The notes: generated by a model from the letters alone, not told the origin. Shown: positions 17,403-25,963, numbered from the stretch's first letter. The stretch is 33,677 nucleotides of DNA from an uncultured Chlorobiota bacterium (GCA_947311265.1 CAMZKQ010000022.1:1-33677); one strand, 5' to 3'. Translations and numbers: made by a program.

Positions 17403-18800
17403 CTAGCTAATATAACTGCCCTCTTGCCGAAAAATATACTCCCCTTTTTGTGCAGGGTTAGTAAATACACCATTATCGAAGGCTAATTTTCCCCTTAAAA
17501 AGACTTGCTCTACTTTGCCTTTTAGGCGGAAGCCTTCATAAATATTGCTATCGCAATGTTGGTGATGTGTTTTTGTAGAAATTTTATGCACTGTGTTAGG
17601 ATTAAAAATAACTAAATCGGCATCTAAGCCTACTGCAATATCTCCTTTTTTATGCGATAAGCCAAAAAGATTTGCAGCCCCAGTGGAGCATAAGTAAACA
17701 AATTCTTGCAAACTTATTTTGTTTTTGAGTACGCCATAAGTGTAAAGCAGCTCTAGCCTATGTTCTATGCCCCCTGCCCCGTTAGGGATTTTTGTAAAAT
17801 CGAGTTTCCCTAGCTCTTTTTGATGCTTTAAATTAAATGGGCAATGGTCAGTGCCAAGGGCAGTAACTGTGCCATTTTTTAAGGCTTTCCAAAGGAAGGC
17901 ATGGTTTTCTTTTGCTCGAATGGGTGGGCTTAGCACATAGGGAGCCGATTTTTCAAATGGTTGGTAATAGACCTGCTCGTCCAGCAATAAATATTGTGGG
18001 CAAGTTTCGGCGAATATTGGCCAACCTTTGGCTTGTGCTTTGGCAATTATTTTCATGGATTTTTGGGAGGAAACATGCACGATATAAAGGGCTGCCTGTG
18101 TTTTTTTTGCAAGTAAAATGGCTCTTTCTACGGCCTCTGCCTCTGTTGCCTCGGGGCGAGATTGTGGGTGATACTTGACTTGGGTCTTCCCTTGGGCAAT
18201 AAATTTTTTCCGTAAAAAATTTATAATATCTCCATGTTCTGCATGTACTGTTACCAGTGCGTTGTTTTTCTGTGCAGCATCTAAAACATTAATAAAATCG
18301 GCATCTTCCAAGCCAATTCCGTTTTTGCCTTTGTAGGCAAGGTAGGTTTTAAAAGAGGGCATGCCCAGTTGTTCTTTGCAGGCTTTTATTTCCTGTGCTG
18401 TGTTGCTGTGCCAGTAGGTAATACTCATGTGGAAGGCAAAGTCGATGAGGGAGTTTTGGGCTTCTTTTTTGCGTTTTTCAAACGCAATTGAAAGTGGCTC
18501 TTCTTTTTCGGGGGTTACAAAATCTATGATACAAGTTGTGCCACCGGCTATTGCTGCTTTGCTGCCTGTAAAAAAATTATCGGCAGATTTTCCGGCAGGT
18601 GTTTGTAGGGCAAGGTGCACATGTGGGTCTATCCCGCCAGGGAAAACATATTTGCCTTGGGCATCGTAAATTTTTGCTCCCAAGCCATCAATATCTACTC
18701 CTATTCTTTTTATTTTTCCATTTTTGGATAAAATATCGCCTATAAAAGTGGCTTTTGATGTTACAATAATTCCATTTTTTATAAGTACTTTTTTTTGCAT
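17403..18800 (-). CDS. Dihydropyrimidinase / hydantoinase-type cyclic amidohydrolase
   Basis: 465 residues, the usual length. The family opens cyclic amides such as dihydrouracil or hydantoins using two metal ions bridged by a carboxylated lysine. Metal ligands are visible in order: GIDPHVH (His60, His62), the lysine in TYLAYKG (Lys157), VHAEHGD (His186), IVHVSS (His242) and GTDHCPF (Asp318). RPEATEAEAVERA (215-227) is also typical. No other pyrimidine-degradation gene lies nearby, so dihydropyrimidinase, D-hydantoinase and a related cyclic ureidase all remain possible. A terminator-like hairpin sits only about 12 bp upstream of the start, which leaves little room for a separate promoter. Confidence 0.9.
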   Translation of the reverse strand: MQKKVLIKNGIIVTSKATFIGDILSKNGKIKRIGVDIDGLGAKIYDAQGKYVFPGGIDPHVHLALQTPAGKSADNFFTGSKAAIAGGTTCIIDFVTPEKEEPLSIAFEKRKKEAQNSLIDFAFHMSITYWHSNTAQEIKACKEQLGMPSFKTYLAYKGKNGIGLEDADFINVLDAAQKNNALVTVHAEHGDIINFLRKKFIAQGKTQVKYHPQSRPEATEAEAVERAILLAKKTQAALYIVHVSSQKSMKIIAKAQAKGWPIFAETCPQYLLLDEQVYYQPFEKSAPYVLSPPIRAKENHAFLWKALKNGTVTALGTDHCPFNLKHQKELGKLDFTKIPNGAGGIEHRLELLYTYGVLKNKISLQEFVYLCSTGAANLFGLSHKKGDIAVGLDADLVIFNPNTVHKISTKTHHQHCDSNIYEGFRLKGKVEQVFLRGKLAFDNGVFTNPAQKGEYIFRQEGSYIS

Positions 18801-18811
18801 ATTATTGTTTT

Positions 18812-18845
18812 AAAAAAGCAATTTCCTGTTAAGAAAATCGCTTTT
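18812..18845 (-). terminator. Terminator-like hairpin between mscS and the amidohydrolase gene
   Basis: On the minus strand, AAGCGATTTTC pairs with GAAATTGCTT (one G-U pair, one bulged T) around a TTAACAG loop, followed by TTTTTT (18812-18817). It lies 37 bp after the mscS stop, so it can terminate mscS. It ends 12 bp before the amidohydrolase ATG at 18800, so it could also act as a leader attenuator for that gene. Confidence 0.6.
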
Positions 18846-18882
18846 ATGTAATGAACTTATTGGCATAAATTTTAGTTTAGAA

Positions 18883-19692
18883 CTAAGATTTCATGTGTAC
18901 ATCAATTTGTGGAAATGGTATTTGAACATTGGCTTGGGTGAGGGCTGCCTTGCCTTGTTCGTAGATGTCGAAATATACGTCCCAGTAGTCTTCTGGTTTT
19001 GCAAATGGGCGAACGGCTAGTTTCATTGCACTGTCTCCTAATTCGCCAAGCCCTACAAATGGGGCTGGGTCTTGCAGTACTTTTGGGTGTTTTTCCATCA
19101 CTTCTACGAGTGCTTTTCTTGCGGCTTTAATGTCTGCATCGTAGGCAATTCCGAAATGTAAATCTACACGAATTTTACCTTCGGTGGTGTAGTTTAGAAT
19201 GTTACCGTTGGATAAAATGCCATTGGGAATGATTGCTGTTTTGTTCTCGGGGGTGGTTAGGGTGGTAATGAAAATTTGGATTTCTTTTACGTTGCCTAGT
19301 TGCCCTTGTGCTTCGATTAAATCGCCTACTTTAAATGGTTTGAAGATTAAAATAAGTACGCCACCTGCAAAGTTGGCAAGTGTGCCTTGCAAAGCCAGCC
19401 CTACTGCTAAACCTGCTGCACCAAGTATGGCTATGAAAGAGGTGGTTTTAATGCCCACCATATCGGCCACGCTTACTAGGAGCAATACTTTTAGTACTAT
19501 GGAGAGCATGGAGAGCAGGAAGCTGCGTAAAGAAGGGTCGGTGTTTTTCTTTTCCATTACTTTTGCAGTAACTTTTCCTAGCTTTTTAATAATAAATAGC
19601 CCTACTACCAGAACTACTATTGCTAAAATTACCTGTGGTCCTTTTTCCATGAGTAGCTTTACGCCTTCATCAATGTATTCTTGTGTTGTCAT
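18883..19692 (-). CDS. mscS: Small-conductance mechanosensitive channel (MscS family)
   Basis: 269 residues, close to the minimal MscS of about 286. The channel opens under membrane tension to release solutes on hypo-osmotic shock, as a heptamer in the inner membrane. Three transmembrane helices are visible (about 18-37, 60-80 and 85-118). The third has the glycine/alanine pore pattern LGAAGLAVGLALQGTLANF (90-108). The beta domain FKPFKVGD (117-124) and the C-terminal alpha/beta domain with IIPNG (154-158) follow. An exact -7 promoter element lies upstream and a terminator-like hairpin downstream, so it is probably transcribed alone. Confidence 0.95.
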   Translation of the reverse strand: MTTQEYIDEGVKLLMEKGPQVILAIVVLVVGLFIIKKLGKVTAKVMEKKNTDPSLRSFLLSMLSIVLKVLLLVSVADMVGIKTTSFIAILGAAGLAVGLALQGTLANFAGGVLILIFKPFKVGDLIEAQGQLGNVKEIQIFITTLTTPENKTAIIPNGILSNGNILNYTTEGKIRVDLHFGIAYDADIKAARKALVEVMEKHPKVLQDPAPFVGLGELGDSAMKLAVRPFAKPEDYWDVYFDIYEQGKAALTQANVQIPFPQIDVHMKS

Positions 19693-19723
19693 AACTTATT
19701 GGTTTTAAGTAAATAAATAATCA

Positions 19724-19731
19724 CAAATTTA
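19724..19731 (-). promoter_or_regulatory. Putative -7 promoter element for mscS
   Basis: The minus strand reads TAAATTTG, an exact TAnnTTTG match, 31 bp before the ATG at 19692 and inside the 82-bp gap after the RelA/SpoT gene. No -33 TTG is evident. Confidence 0.45.
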
Positions 19732-19774
19732 GTTTTTATTTTTTAAAATTGAAATATAATTATTTAGTTTTTGC

Positions 19775-21985
19775 TTATAACCGATATACTTTTTCTAAGT
19801 CTTGGATTTTTTTTAAATCGCCAACAAGGTGGTTTATAACTTCTTGGCTGGCTACTAGCATTTCTATTGAGCCTTTAAATACCTCTTTATCGGCTTTTAC
19901 ATTGAGGGCAATCATGTTGATGCCCATTTCGTTGGAAATTACTTTTACAATATCGCCTAAAATATGGGTTCTGTCTAGCCCTTTAAACTCTACTTCTGCG
20001 GGGAATACTGCGTTGTTTGACAGTTTCCAAATCACGACTGTTGTTTGCTCTTTAAAGAGGGCGTTTTTTTCGTGTGCAGTTTGGCAATCTCTTTTATGTA
20101 CTTCCAATCTTGTTTCGGAGCATTTTATAACAATGCTTTCATCGCCTGGTACTGGTCGGCAGCAGGTGCTTATTTCTATGCCTTCTGGGTCGGTAATTTT
20201 AAATGGTTTTTTGGGGTTGAAGTTAGTAATTCTATCTTCTACTGTTTCTTTCGTTTTTTTACTATCTGTTATTACCTCGTTCTCTTTGGTGTTAAAAAGC
20301 CCCCAGAAACTGAATGGGCGAGATGGGAGGAGTTCTTTTTTAAGTTCTTCGTGTAAGATGCTGTTATTTGCTAATCGCAAATAAATTTCGTCCATAGAGT
20401 TGCATGCAAAGCGTTGGCAAAGGGTTTTAAATAGTTCATCTGTAACTTTATATTCTTGAATAATGAAGTTAAAAATGATTTTTCCTTTCTTAATGTTTTC
20501 AAGGCGTAGGCCTCTGAAATATTTTTGTAGCTTGCTTTCTGCTTTTGAGGTGGTGATGTGATCGAGCCATTTTTTTGAGGGCTGGCAACTCTCGCAGGTG
20601 ATGATGTAAACAGAGTCGGCATGTGTAAGTACGGTGCTGTATGGGGCGGGTGTGCCATTGACTTCGGCGGCTCTAAATTTCAGCCCAAGTTCGGTATGTA
20701 TATGGAAGGCGTAATCGAGTACCGTTGAGCCTTTTTTCATGACAATTAATTCGCCCCTATCGGTAAATACATGGATTTCTTTGGAGGCGGGTTTTATTAT
20801 GCGAAGGACTTGCTCGTGGGTAAGATTGGGGTCTTTCAATTGCTGGCTTAATGATTTTAGCCACTCTGTGGTTTTTAAAAACTGCCTGCTATTGTCGTGG
20901 TTTTCGGCAAATCCTCGCATTGCAATTTGGTTCATTCGGGTAGTCATTATTTGTACTTCAATCCATTGCCCTTCAATCATTAAATTAACAAGTAGTGTTT
21001 CAAATCCGTTTGTTTTTGGGTGGGTAACCCAGTCTTTTGTGCCCCTTACATTTACATTAAAATAATCGGTAAGTAGGGCATAAAACATAAAGCATTGTTG
21101 CTTTTCTGTATGGGTATCTGTGGGGTCAAAAATTATTCTTAGGGAGTTAAAGTTATGGATTTCAGTTACCTCCTTGTGGTTACCCTTCATTTTTCCCCAC
21201 ACCGAGTAATAGGATTTTGTTATTTTTTTTACTTGAAAATTGGGCTGAAAATCTTTTAAATTAGCTTTTAATACTTTTTCAATTTGATTAAAATAATTGG
21301 CTTGCCTTTTACCTTGCTCATCTACGAGTTGTTTTACTTTTTTAAATTCTTCTGGGTGGCGGTATTCAAAACTAAGGTTTTCTAGCTCTTTTTTTATCAC
21401 AAAAAGCCCCAGACGGTGGGCAATAGGGGCATATACCATTAATGACTCTGCGGTTTTTATCATTTTCGAGCTCTCGCTCATGTCTGCCAAGGTACGCATA
21501 TTGTGCAAGCGGTCGGCAATTTTAATAAAGGCAATTAATTTAGATTCTGCCATTTTCAAAAACATGTCTTTGAATGTTTCCGACTGCTGTGTTTTTGAGC
21601 AGTTCTTTGGTACGGTTTTAATTTTAGTAAGCCCATCAATAATTTTAGCAACTTCTTTCCCAAAATTAGTTTCAATATCCTGCAAGGAAATTTCAGGACA
21701 GTCCTCTACCGTATCGTGCAGGAGGGCAGCCACTACTGCGGTTTTACCAAAGCCCATTTCTTGGGCTACAATTTTGGCCACTGTTATTGGGTGGGTAATA
21801 TAGGGTAACTTTTGCCCGCCTTTACGGAACTGCGAGATATGCCCTTTGTCGGCAAACTCAAAGGCTTTCGTTACTAGTTCTTGTGCTTGGGCAGAGGCCA
21901 ATCTAGGGCTACATTTTAATAAGTCCTGAAAGTTTTGCTCTACAATTGCACGTTTTTCTTCATAGGTAAGATGTGGAAGTTCCAT
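19775..21985 (-). CDS. Long RelA/SpoT homologue with intact hydrolase and degenerate (p)ppGpp synthetase domain
   Basis: 736 residues with the full long-RSH layout. The HD hydrolase spans about 25-200: YITHP (His65), LLHDTVED (His90, Asp91, Glu94, Asp95) and IADRLHNMRT (Asp158) are intact. The synthetase region is about 240-370, followed by TGS (401-462), a helical region, a zinc-finger-like CC...H...C (608-634) and a C-terminal ACT (about 655-733). In the synthetase, several family residues are changed. The Mg-binding Asp of the YDL motif is Asn278. The NGYxSxHT motif reads NGFETLLV, losing Tyr (Phe328) and His (Leu332). QIRT reads QIMT (Met347), and AE-x-G reads AMRG. Glu343 is kept. I infer a (p)ppGpp hydrolase with weak or no synthetase activity. 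It could not be the only alarmone enzyme if the organism makes (p)ppGpp. Confidence 0.92.
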   Translation of the reverse strand: MELPHLTYEEKRAIVEQNFQDLLKCSPRLASAQAQELVTKAFEFADKGHISQFRKGGQKLPYITHPITVAKIVAQEMGFGKTAVVAALLHDTVEDCPEISLQDIETNFGKEVAKIIDGLTKIKTVPKNCSKTQQSETFKDMFLKMAESKLIAFIKIADRLHNMRTLADMSESSKMIKTAESLMVYAPIAHRLGLFVIKKELENLSFEYRHPEEFKKVKQLVDEQGKRQANYFNQIEKVLKANLKDFQPNFQVKKITKSYYSVWGKMKGNHKEVTEIHNFNSLRIIFDPTDTHTEKQQCFMFYALLTDYFNVNVRGTKDWVTHPKTNGFETLLVNLMIEGQWIEVQIMTTRMNQIAMRGFAENHDNSRQFLKTTEWLKSLSQQLKDPNLTHEQVLRIIKPASKEIHVFTDRGELIVMKKGSTVLDYAFHIHTELGLKFRAAEVNGTPAPYSTVLTHADSVYIITCESCQPSKKWLDHITTSKAESKLQKYFRGLRLENIKKGKIIFNFIIQEYKVTDELFKTLCQRFACNSMDEIYLRLANNSILHEELKKELLPSRPFSFWGLFNTKENEVITDSKKTKETVEDRITNFNPKKPFKITDPEGIEISTCCRPVPGDESIVIKCSETRLEVHKRDCQTAHEKNALFKEQTTVVIWKLSNNAVFPAEVEFKGLDRTHILGDIVKVISNEMGINMIALNVKADKEVFKGSIEMLVASQEVINHLVGDLKKIQDLEKVYRL

Positions 21986-22202
21986 AATTGCGGTTGGCTA
22001 AAAAAGGTTTCATATAAATAGTTTAGTTTCCGCAATTTAAAGTTACGGTTCTTTTATGATGTTGATTGCAACATTGTGTACTTTTAGTTAGTTTGTTTTA
22101 CTTTTTATTTTAGGAAAAACAGGTATAATAACATTTTATAATGGGTTACGAAGAAAAATAAAAAATGTTTCATAAACAAGATAAAAAGCTATAAAAATAG
22201 TT
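21986..22202. other. Gap between the RelA/SpoT and HD-phosphohydrolase genes
   Basis: 217 bp of AT-rich DNA. No exact TAnnTTTG match is present on the minus strand upstream of the RelA/SpoT gene; only a near-match (TAAATTG around 22034-22040) was seen. No convincing terminator follows the HD gene. No small gene is visible. Confidence 0.5.
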
Positions 22203-22835
22203 TTAACTTAGTTTTTTTATTTCATGTTGTAAATTTAGCCTTGCTTGTAGTTCGTATTTTTCATAAAAATAAGGGGTTCTAAAAATGGCTTGGGCATCTA
22301 AAAATTGTTTCAATACTTTTTTCCTGCCTGCCCTAAAAAGAGTTTCTGGCACAATTTTATATTCTTTGCGGATATTTTTTGTGTTTATATCATAATTTTC
22401 TGGCGAGCCACCCAAACTCATCAAATCTAAATCCAACATAAGCTGCAAATCAATACTTTCACCCTCTTCTCTAAAAAAATGATTTTTTGTACGCCTTATA
22501 ATATGTGCCACTTTTTCTATCCGCTTTTGCGGAAAGTTTAATTTTGAAAGTGCCGATATTGCAAAATTTGCACTGTCTTCTTCATTGGTTTTGCTTAATG
22601 GTTTATAAATAATATCGTGGTAGAAAATCGCAAATATTAAATCGTCAGAATAAGAAAATTCAGCCGTTATTTTATCGGCCTTTAAAAGTAAGCTGCTAAT
22701 ATGGTTAGCATTATGATAATACCGTCCTTTTTCATTATAGCAATTTATTAAGGCTGTAAACTGCTTTTTAATTACTGAATTATCCGAACAAAACTGCTGT
22801 GCAATAGCAGCGTATTTTAGTTTAAGAGTAGGCAA
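22203..22835 (-). CDS. Predicted HD-superfamily metal-dependent phosphohydrolase
   Basis: 210 residues, the length of the small stand-alone HD proteins of the COG4339 type. Metal-binding motifs are RYYHNANHI (His41, His45), IFYHDIIY (His73, Asp74) and an acidic LDLDLM (about 134-139). The conserved NEEDSAN (84-90) follows the HD pair. The substrate of this family is unknown. The start must be a TTG at 22835, because there is no ATG in the N-terminal region and the YHNANH motif is already at residue 40. A good promoter lies just upstream, giving a leader of about 27 nt. The gene is divergent from pckA and lies upstream of the RelA/SpoT gene in the same direction, so two HD-type phosphohydrolases are neighbours. 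Confidence 0.87.
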   Translation of the reverse strand: MPTLKLKYAAIAQQFCSDNSVIKKQFTALINCYNEKGRYYHNANHISSLLLKADKITAEFSYSDDLIFAIFYHDIIYKPLSKTNEEDSANFAISALSKLNFPQKRIEKVAHIIRRTKNHFFREEGESIDLQLMLDLDLMSLGGSPENYDINTKNIRKEYKIVPETLFRAGRKKVLKQFLDAQAIFRTPYFYEKYELQARLNLQHEIKKLS

Positions 22836-22868
22836 TAAAAAAAGTATAAATTAAAAAAATAGAAGTCC

Positions 22869-22899
22869 CAAATTTATGATAAATAAAAAAACGAAACAA
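22869..22899 (-). promoter_or_regulatory. Promoter of the HD-phosphohydrolase gene
   Basis: The minus strand has TAAATTTG (22869-22876), an exact -7 match, with a TTG (22897-22899) 20 bp upstream as a -33 element. It supports transcription starting near 22862 and the TTG start at 22835. Confidence 0.55.
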
Positions 22900-22967
22900 G
22901 TGAAAAGGCTTTTTTTTAATATGTTATAAAAACTTTTTTTATAATTCTTAATCCCATAAAAAAACAC

Positions 22968-22975
22968 TATTTTTG
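22968..22975 (+). promoter_or_regulatory. Putative -7 promoter element for pckA
   Basis: TATTTTTG is an exact TAnnTTTG match, 51 bp before the pckA ATG at 23027, in the divergent gap with the HD-phosphohydrolase gene. Confidence 0.5.
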
Positions 22976-23026
22976 TAATATTTTAAAAAAATTAATCAAT
23001 TATTTACTCACTAAAAACAAAGTAAA

Positions 23027-24625
23027 ATGCAGTTAGATTTAAGCAAGTATGGAATTTCTGATGTGTCAGAAATTTTAAGAAACCCATCGCACGAAGTACT
23101 ATTTAAGGAAGAAATGAAGCCAGGATTAGAGGGGTTTGAAAAAGGACAGCTTACCGAGCTAGGTGCGGTAAACGTAATGACTGGAGTATTTACCGGACGC
23201 TCACCAAAAGATAAATATATTGTAGAAGACGATGTAACAAAAGATACAATTTGGTGGACTACACCAGCCGCCCCCAACGACAACAAACCAATTAGCCAAG
23301 AAATTTGGACTGATTTAAAGGCACAGGTTAGCCAGCAACTCTCGGGCAAACGCCTTTTTGTAGTGGATACTTACTGCGGTGCAAATGCAGATACCCGCCT
23401 AAAAGTACGCTTTGTAATGGAAGTCGCATGGCAAGCCCACTTTGTAACCAATATGTTTATCCGCCCATCAGCAGAAGAACTAAAAGACTATGAGCCTGAT
23501 TTTGTAGTGCTTAATGGCTCTAAAACCACCAATAAAAATTGGGAAGCTCAAAAGTTAAATTCAGATGTATTTACAGTATTCAACCTTAGCGAAAAAATGC
23601 AGGTTATAGGCGGCACTTGGTACGGTGGCGAAATGAAAAAAGGAATGTTTGCCATGATGAATTATTACCTACCGCTTAACGGAATGGCCGCCATGCACTG
23701 CTCTGCTAACCAAGGCAAAGATGGCGATACTGCTATATTCTTCGGCTTATCGGGAACAGGAAAAACAACACTTTCGACCGACCCAAATCGCCAACTCATT
23801 GGCGATGACGAGCATGGCTGGGACGATGACGGTATTTTTAATTTCGAGGGCGGTTGCTATGCCAAAACAATTAATTTGGACAAAAATGCAGAACCCGAAA
23901 TTTATGCTGCAATAAAACGAGATGCACTCCTAGAAAATGTAACGGTTGATAAAAATGGGAAAATTGATTTTACTGATGGCTCAACCACCCAAAACACTCG
24001 TGTTTCTTACCCTATTTATCATATCGAAAATATTATAAAGCCTGTTTCAAAAGGTGGGCATGCAACAAAAGTAATTTTTCTTACCGCAGATGCCTTTGGG
24101 GTAATGCCACCAGTATCCAAACTTACGGCAGAGCAAACTAAGTATCACTTTTTATCTGGCTTTACAGCAAAATTAGCCGGCACCGAACGTGGAGTAACCG
24201 AGCCACAACCTACTTTCTCTGCCTGTTTTGGCGAAGCCTTCTTATCGCTACACCCTACTAAATATGGGCAAGAATTAGTGAAGAAAATGAAACAGCATGG
24301 GGCAAAAGCATACCTCGTAAATACGGGCTGGAATGGCACAGGAAAACGCATATCTATAAAAGATACACGTGCAATTATTACTGCAATTCTCGATGGGTCT
24401 ATTGAAGAAGCAGAGACCAAAGTAATGCCAATTTTTGACTTAGAAGTACCGACAACGCTAGCCGGTTGCGACTCTAAAATCTTAGACCCCCGAGATACTT
24501 ATGCCGATGTAGAGCAATGGAATAAAAAAGCCAAAAAATTAGGCCAACTTTTTATCGACAACTTTGTAAAATACACCGACAACGACGAAGGCAAAGCACT
24601 TGTTGCTGCGGGGCCTAAATTGTAA
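23027..24625 (+). CDS. pckA: Phosphoenolpyruvate carboxykinase (ATP)
   Basis: 532 residues, the family's normal length. It interconverts oxaloacetate and PEP with ATP/ADP: gluconeogenesis, or CO2 fixation toward oxaloacetate in fermenting Bacteroidota. The substrate loop TGRSPKDK (Arg58) is intact. The kinase-1a P-loop is GLSGTGKTTLS (240-250), and kinase-2 IGDDEHGW (258-265) binds Mg. The sequence closely resembles Bacteroidales PckA from memory (LSKYGI..., KPGLEGFEKGQLTELGAVNV-like N-terminus). It is a single gene with its own promoter and strong downstream hairpins. Confidence 0.97.
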   Translation: MQLDLSKYGISDVSEILRNPSHEVLFKEEMKPGLEGFEKGQLTELGAVNVMTGVFTGRSPKDKYIVEDDVTKDTIWWTTPAAPNDNKPISQEIWTDLKAQVSQQLSGKRLFVVDTYCGANADTRLKVRFVMEVAWQAHFVTNMFIRPSAEELKDYEPDFVVLNGSKTTNKNWEAQKLNSDVFTVFNLSEKMQVIGGTWYGGEMKKGMFAMMNYYLPLNGMAAMHCSANQGKDGDTAIFFGLSGTGKTTLSTDPNRQLIGDDEHGWDDDGIFNFEGGCYAKTINLDKNAEPEIYAAIKRDALLENVTVDKNGKIDFTDGSTTQNTRVSYPIYHIENIIKPVSKGGHATKVIFLTADAFGVMPPVSKLTAEQTKYHFLSGFTAKLAGTERGVTEPQPTFSACFGEAFLSLHPTKYGQELVKKMKQHGAKAYLVNTGWNGTGKRISIKDTRAIITAILDGSIEEAETKVMPIFDLEVPTTLAGCDSKILDPRDTYADVEQWNKKAKKLGQLFIDNFVKYTDNDEGKALVAAGPKL

Positions 24626-24649
24626 ACTGCATAGCCGTAAAAATTAAGC

Positions 24650-24720
24650 TGTTTTGCTTAAGAGCAAAACATTTGGACTATCAAAACGCCCTGTAAAAAT
24701 AAATTTGCAGGGCGTTTTAT
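24650..24720 (+). terminator. Tandem hairpins ending with a terminator after pckA
   Basis: First hairpin: TGTTTTGCT (24650-24658) and AGCAAAACA (24663-24671), loop TAAG, without a T run. Second: AAAACGCCCTGTAA (24683-24696) and TTGCAGGGCGTTTT (24705-24718), a 14-bp stem with one G-U pair that ends in T residues. The second is a convincing rho-independent terminator. The first may protect the 3' end or be a remnant. Confidence 0.8.
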
Positions 24721-25088
24721 TACTTAATATATTCTAAAAAAAATCGGATTATCTTTATTTTATAGTAAGCATTTCTGGTCTTATTTATTACTCATTAAAT
24801 TTAGAGATTGTTCTTCCTTTTAAGCTTTGTATAGGTCGGAAATTATTATGCAAAATGGCTTGAAAATCAGCAATTTGTGCTGCCGATGCAGTAGCAAAGG
24901 GATATTGTTTTGTGCCTTGCATATTTTAAGAAAATCATTTTCCACCCCTAAGTTAAATATACTATCAGCTTTATTAATATAAATTAAGGTAGTACTAAAT
25001 TGAGTTCAATACTTTTGATATAAAAATCAAGCCGTTGCTAAATTTTATGGTTTTCTGTTTTTAGACTGGGACATTAATTATTTAAAAG
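24721..25088. other. Gap between pckA and tyrA
   Basis: 368 bp between the convergent pckA and tyrA genes. The only candidate gene is a 44-codon minus-strand frame at 24788-24922 (listed separately). The remaining sequence is AT-rich, with no repeat, RNA gene or clear tyrA terminator that I can support. Confidence 0.5.
24788..24922 (-). CDS. Possible small protein (44 residues)
   Basis: ATG at 24922 (preceded in frame by a TAA two codons upstream) to TAA at 24788. The peptide begins MQGTKQYPFATASAAQIADF and ends GRTISKFNE. The amino-acid composition is balanced and protein-like, not the K/N/I/F mix expected from random AT-rich DNA. No signal peptide, membrane segment, promoter match or recognised domain is seen. 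It could be a real small protein, the remnant of a larger gene, or chance. Confidence 0.35.
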   Translation of the reverse strand: MQGTKQYPFATASAAQIADFQAILHNNFRPIQSLKGRTISKFNE

Positions 25089-25916
25089 TTACAAAATATC
25101 GTGCAAACTATTGGCCTTGTCCATCCATAGGCTCATATTTTCGTAGTCTTCATTTTCTACCATAGTACGAATATTTTTCATTTGTTGCTCAAAAACATCA
25201 AGCGAGTCAAGCATATTTTTTCGGTTCTGCCTAAAAATATCCGTCCACATCTGCGAGGACGACTTGGCAATACGGCTCATATCCCTAAAACCACCACCGG
25301 CAAGAGAAATAATGTCGGTCGGTTTTTCGTGGTTCATTACCGTATTGGCAAGGGCGTATGAAATCGCATGTGGCAAGTGCGAAATGTAGCAAGCATGCAC
25401 ATCGTGGGTCTGTGCGTCCATAAAAACGATACGCATAGCAATAGCACTAAAAATTTGTAAAGCCCTGTTTTTATGAAATTCAGCACAGTCCTCAATATTG
25501 CAAAGCACAATAGTTTTACCTTCGTAGAGTCCTTTTATGGCCGCCTTGGGGCCAAATTTTTCAGTCCCCGTCATGGGGTGGGCAGCAATAAAATGGCGAC
25601 GCAAATTGGGGGGGATATTATCTACAATCATTTTTTTTGTACTGCCAAAATCAATAATTGTTGTTTCTTTTTTGATATTTTTAAGTTCAGGAAGAAAGGC
25701 AATAATGGCATCTACCGGAATGGCAAGTACAATTATATCGCAAGCAGAAAGTGCCTCAATCGTTACAATTTTATCTACAAGCCCCAGTTTTAGGGCTTGT
25801 TCCTGATGCTCTGGATTTTTATCGTAGCCAATAATTGCCTTCGCAATTCGGTACCTTTTTATGGCTTTTGCAAAAGAGCCACCCATTAGCCCTAGCCCAA
25901 CTATTCCAAATTTCAT
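25089..25916 (-). CDS. tyrA: Prephenate dehydrogenase
   Basis: 275 residues, the size of monofunctional TyrA without chorismate mutase or ACT domains. It oxidatively decarboxylates prephenate to 4-hydroxyphenylpyruvate in tyrosine synthesis, in the cytoplasm. The NAD-binding loop is GLGLMGGS (7-14). GSTK (91-94), HPMTGTEKFGP (113-123), the catalytic region ISHLPHAISYALAN (178-191) and GFRDMSRIA (209-217) match the family. It is not next to other aromatic-pathway genes here. The leader carries a terminator-like hairpin about 50 bp upstream of the ATG, which suggests regulation by premature termination. Confidence 0.94.
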   Translation of the reverse strand: MKFGIVGLGLMGGSFAKAIKRYRIAKAIIGYDKNPEHQEQALKLGLVDKIVTIEALSACDIIVLAIPVDAIIAFLPELKNIKKETTIIDFGSTKKMIVDNIPPNLRRHFIAAHPMTGTEKFGPKAAIKGLYEGKTIVLCNIEDCAEFHKNRALQIFSAIAMRIVFMDAQTHDVHACYISHLPHAISYALANTVMNHEKPTDIISLAGGGFRDMSRIAKSSSQMWTDIFRQNRKNMLDSLDVFEQQMKNIRTMVENEDYENMSLWMDKANSLHDIL

Positions 25917-25963
25917 ATTTTTGTATTAATTTAAAAGCCAATAGTAAGCAATAAATGCCAAAT

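Noticed and set aside
19775..21985. Sequencing error or frameshift as the cause of the odd synthetase motifs in the RelA/SpoT homologue
   Set aside because: The frame is intact on both sides, the spacing between motifs is normal, and the changes are scattered single-residue substitutions rather than a garbled stretch.
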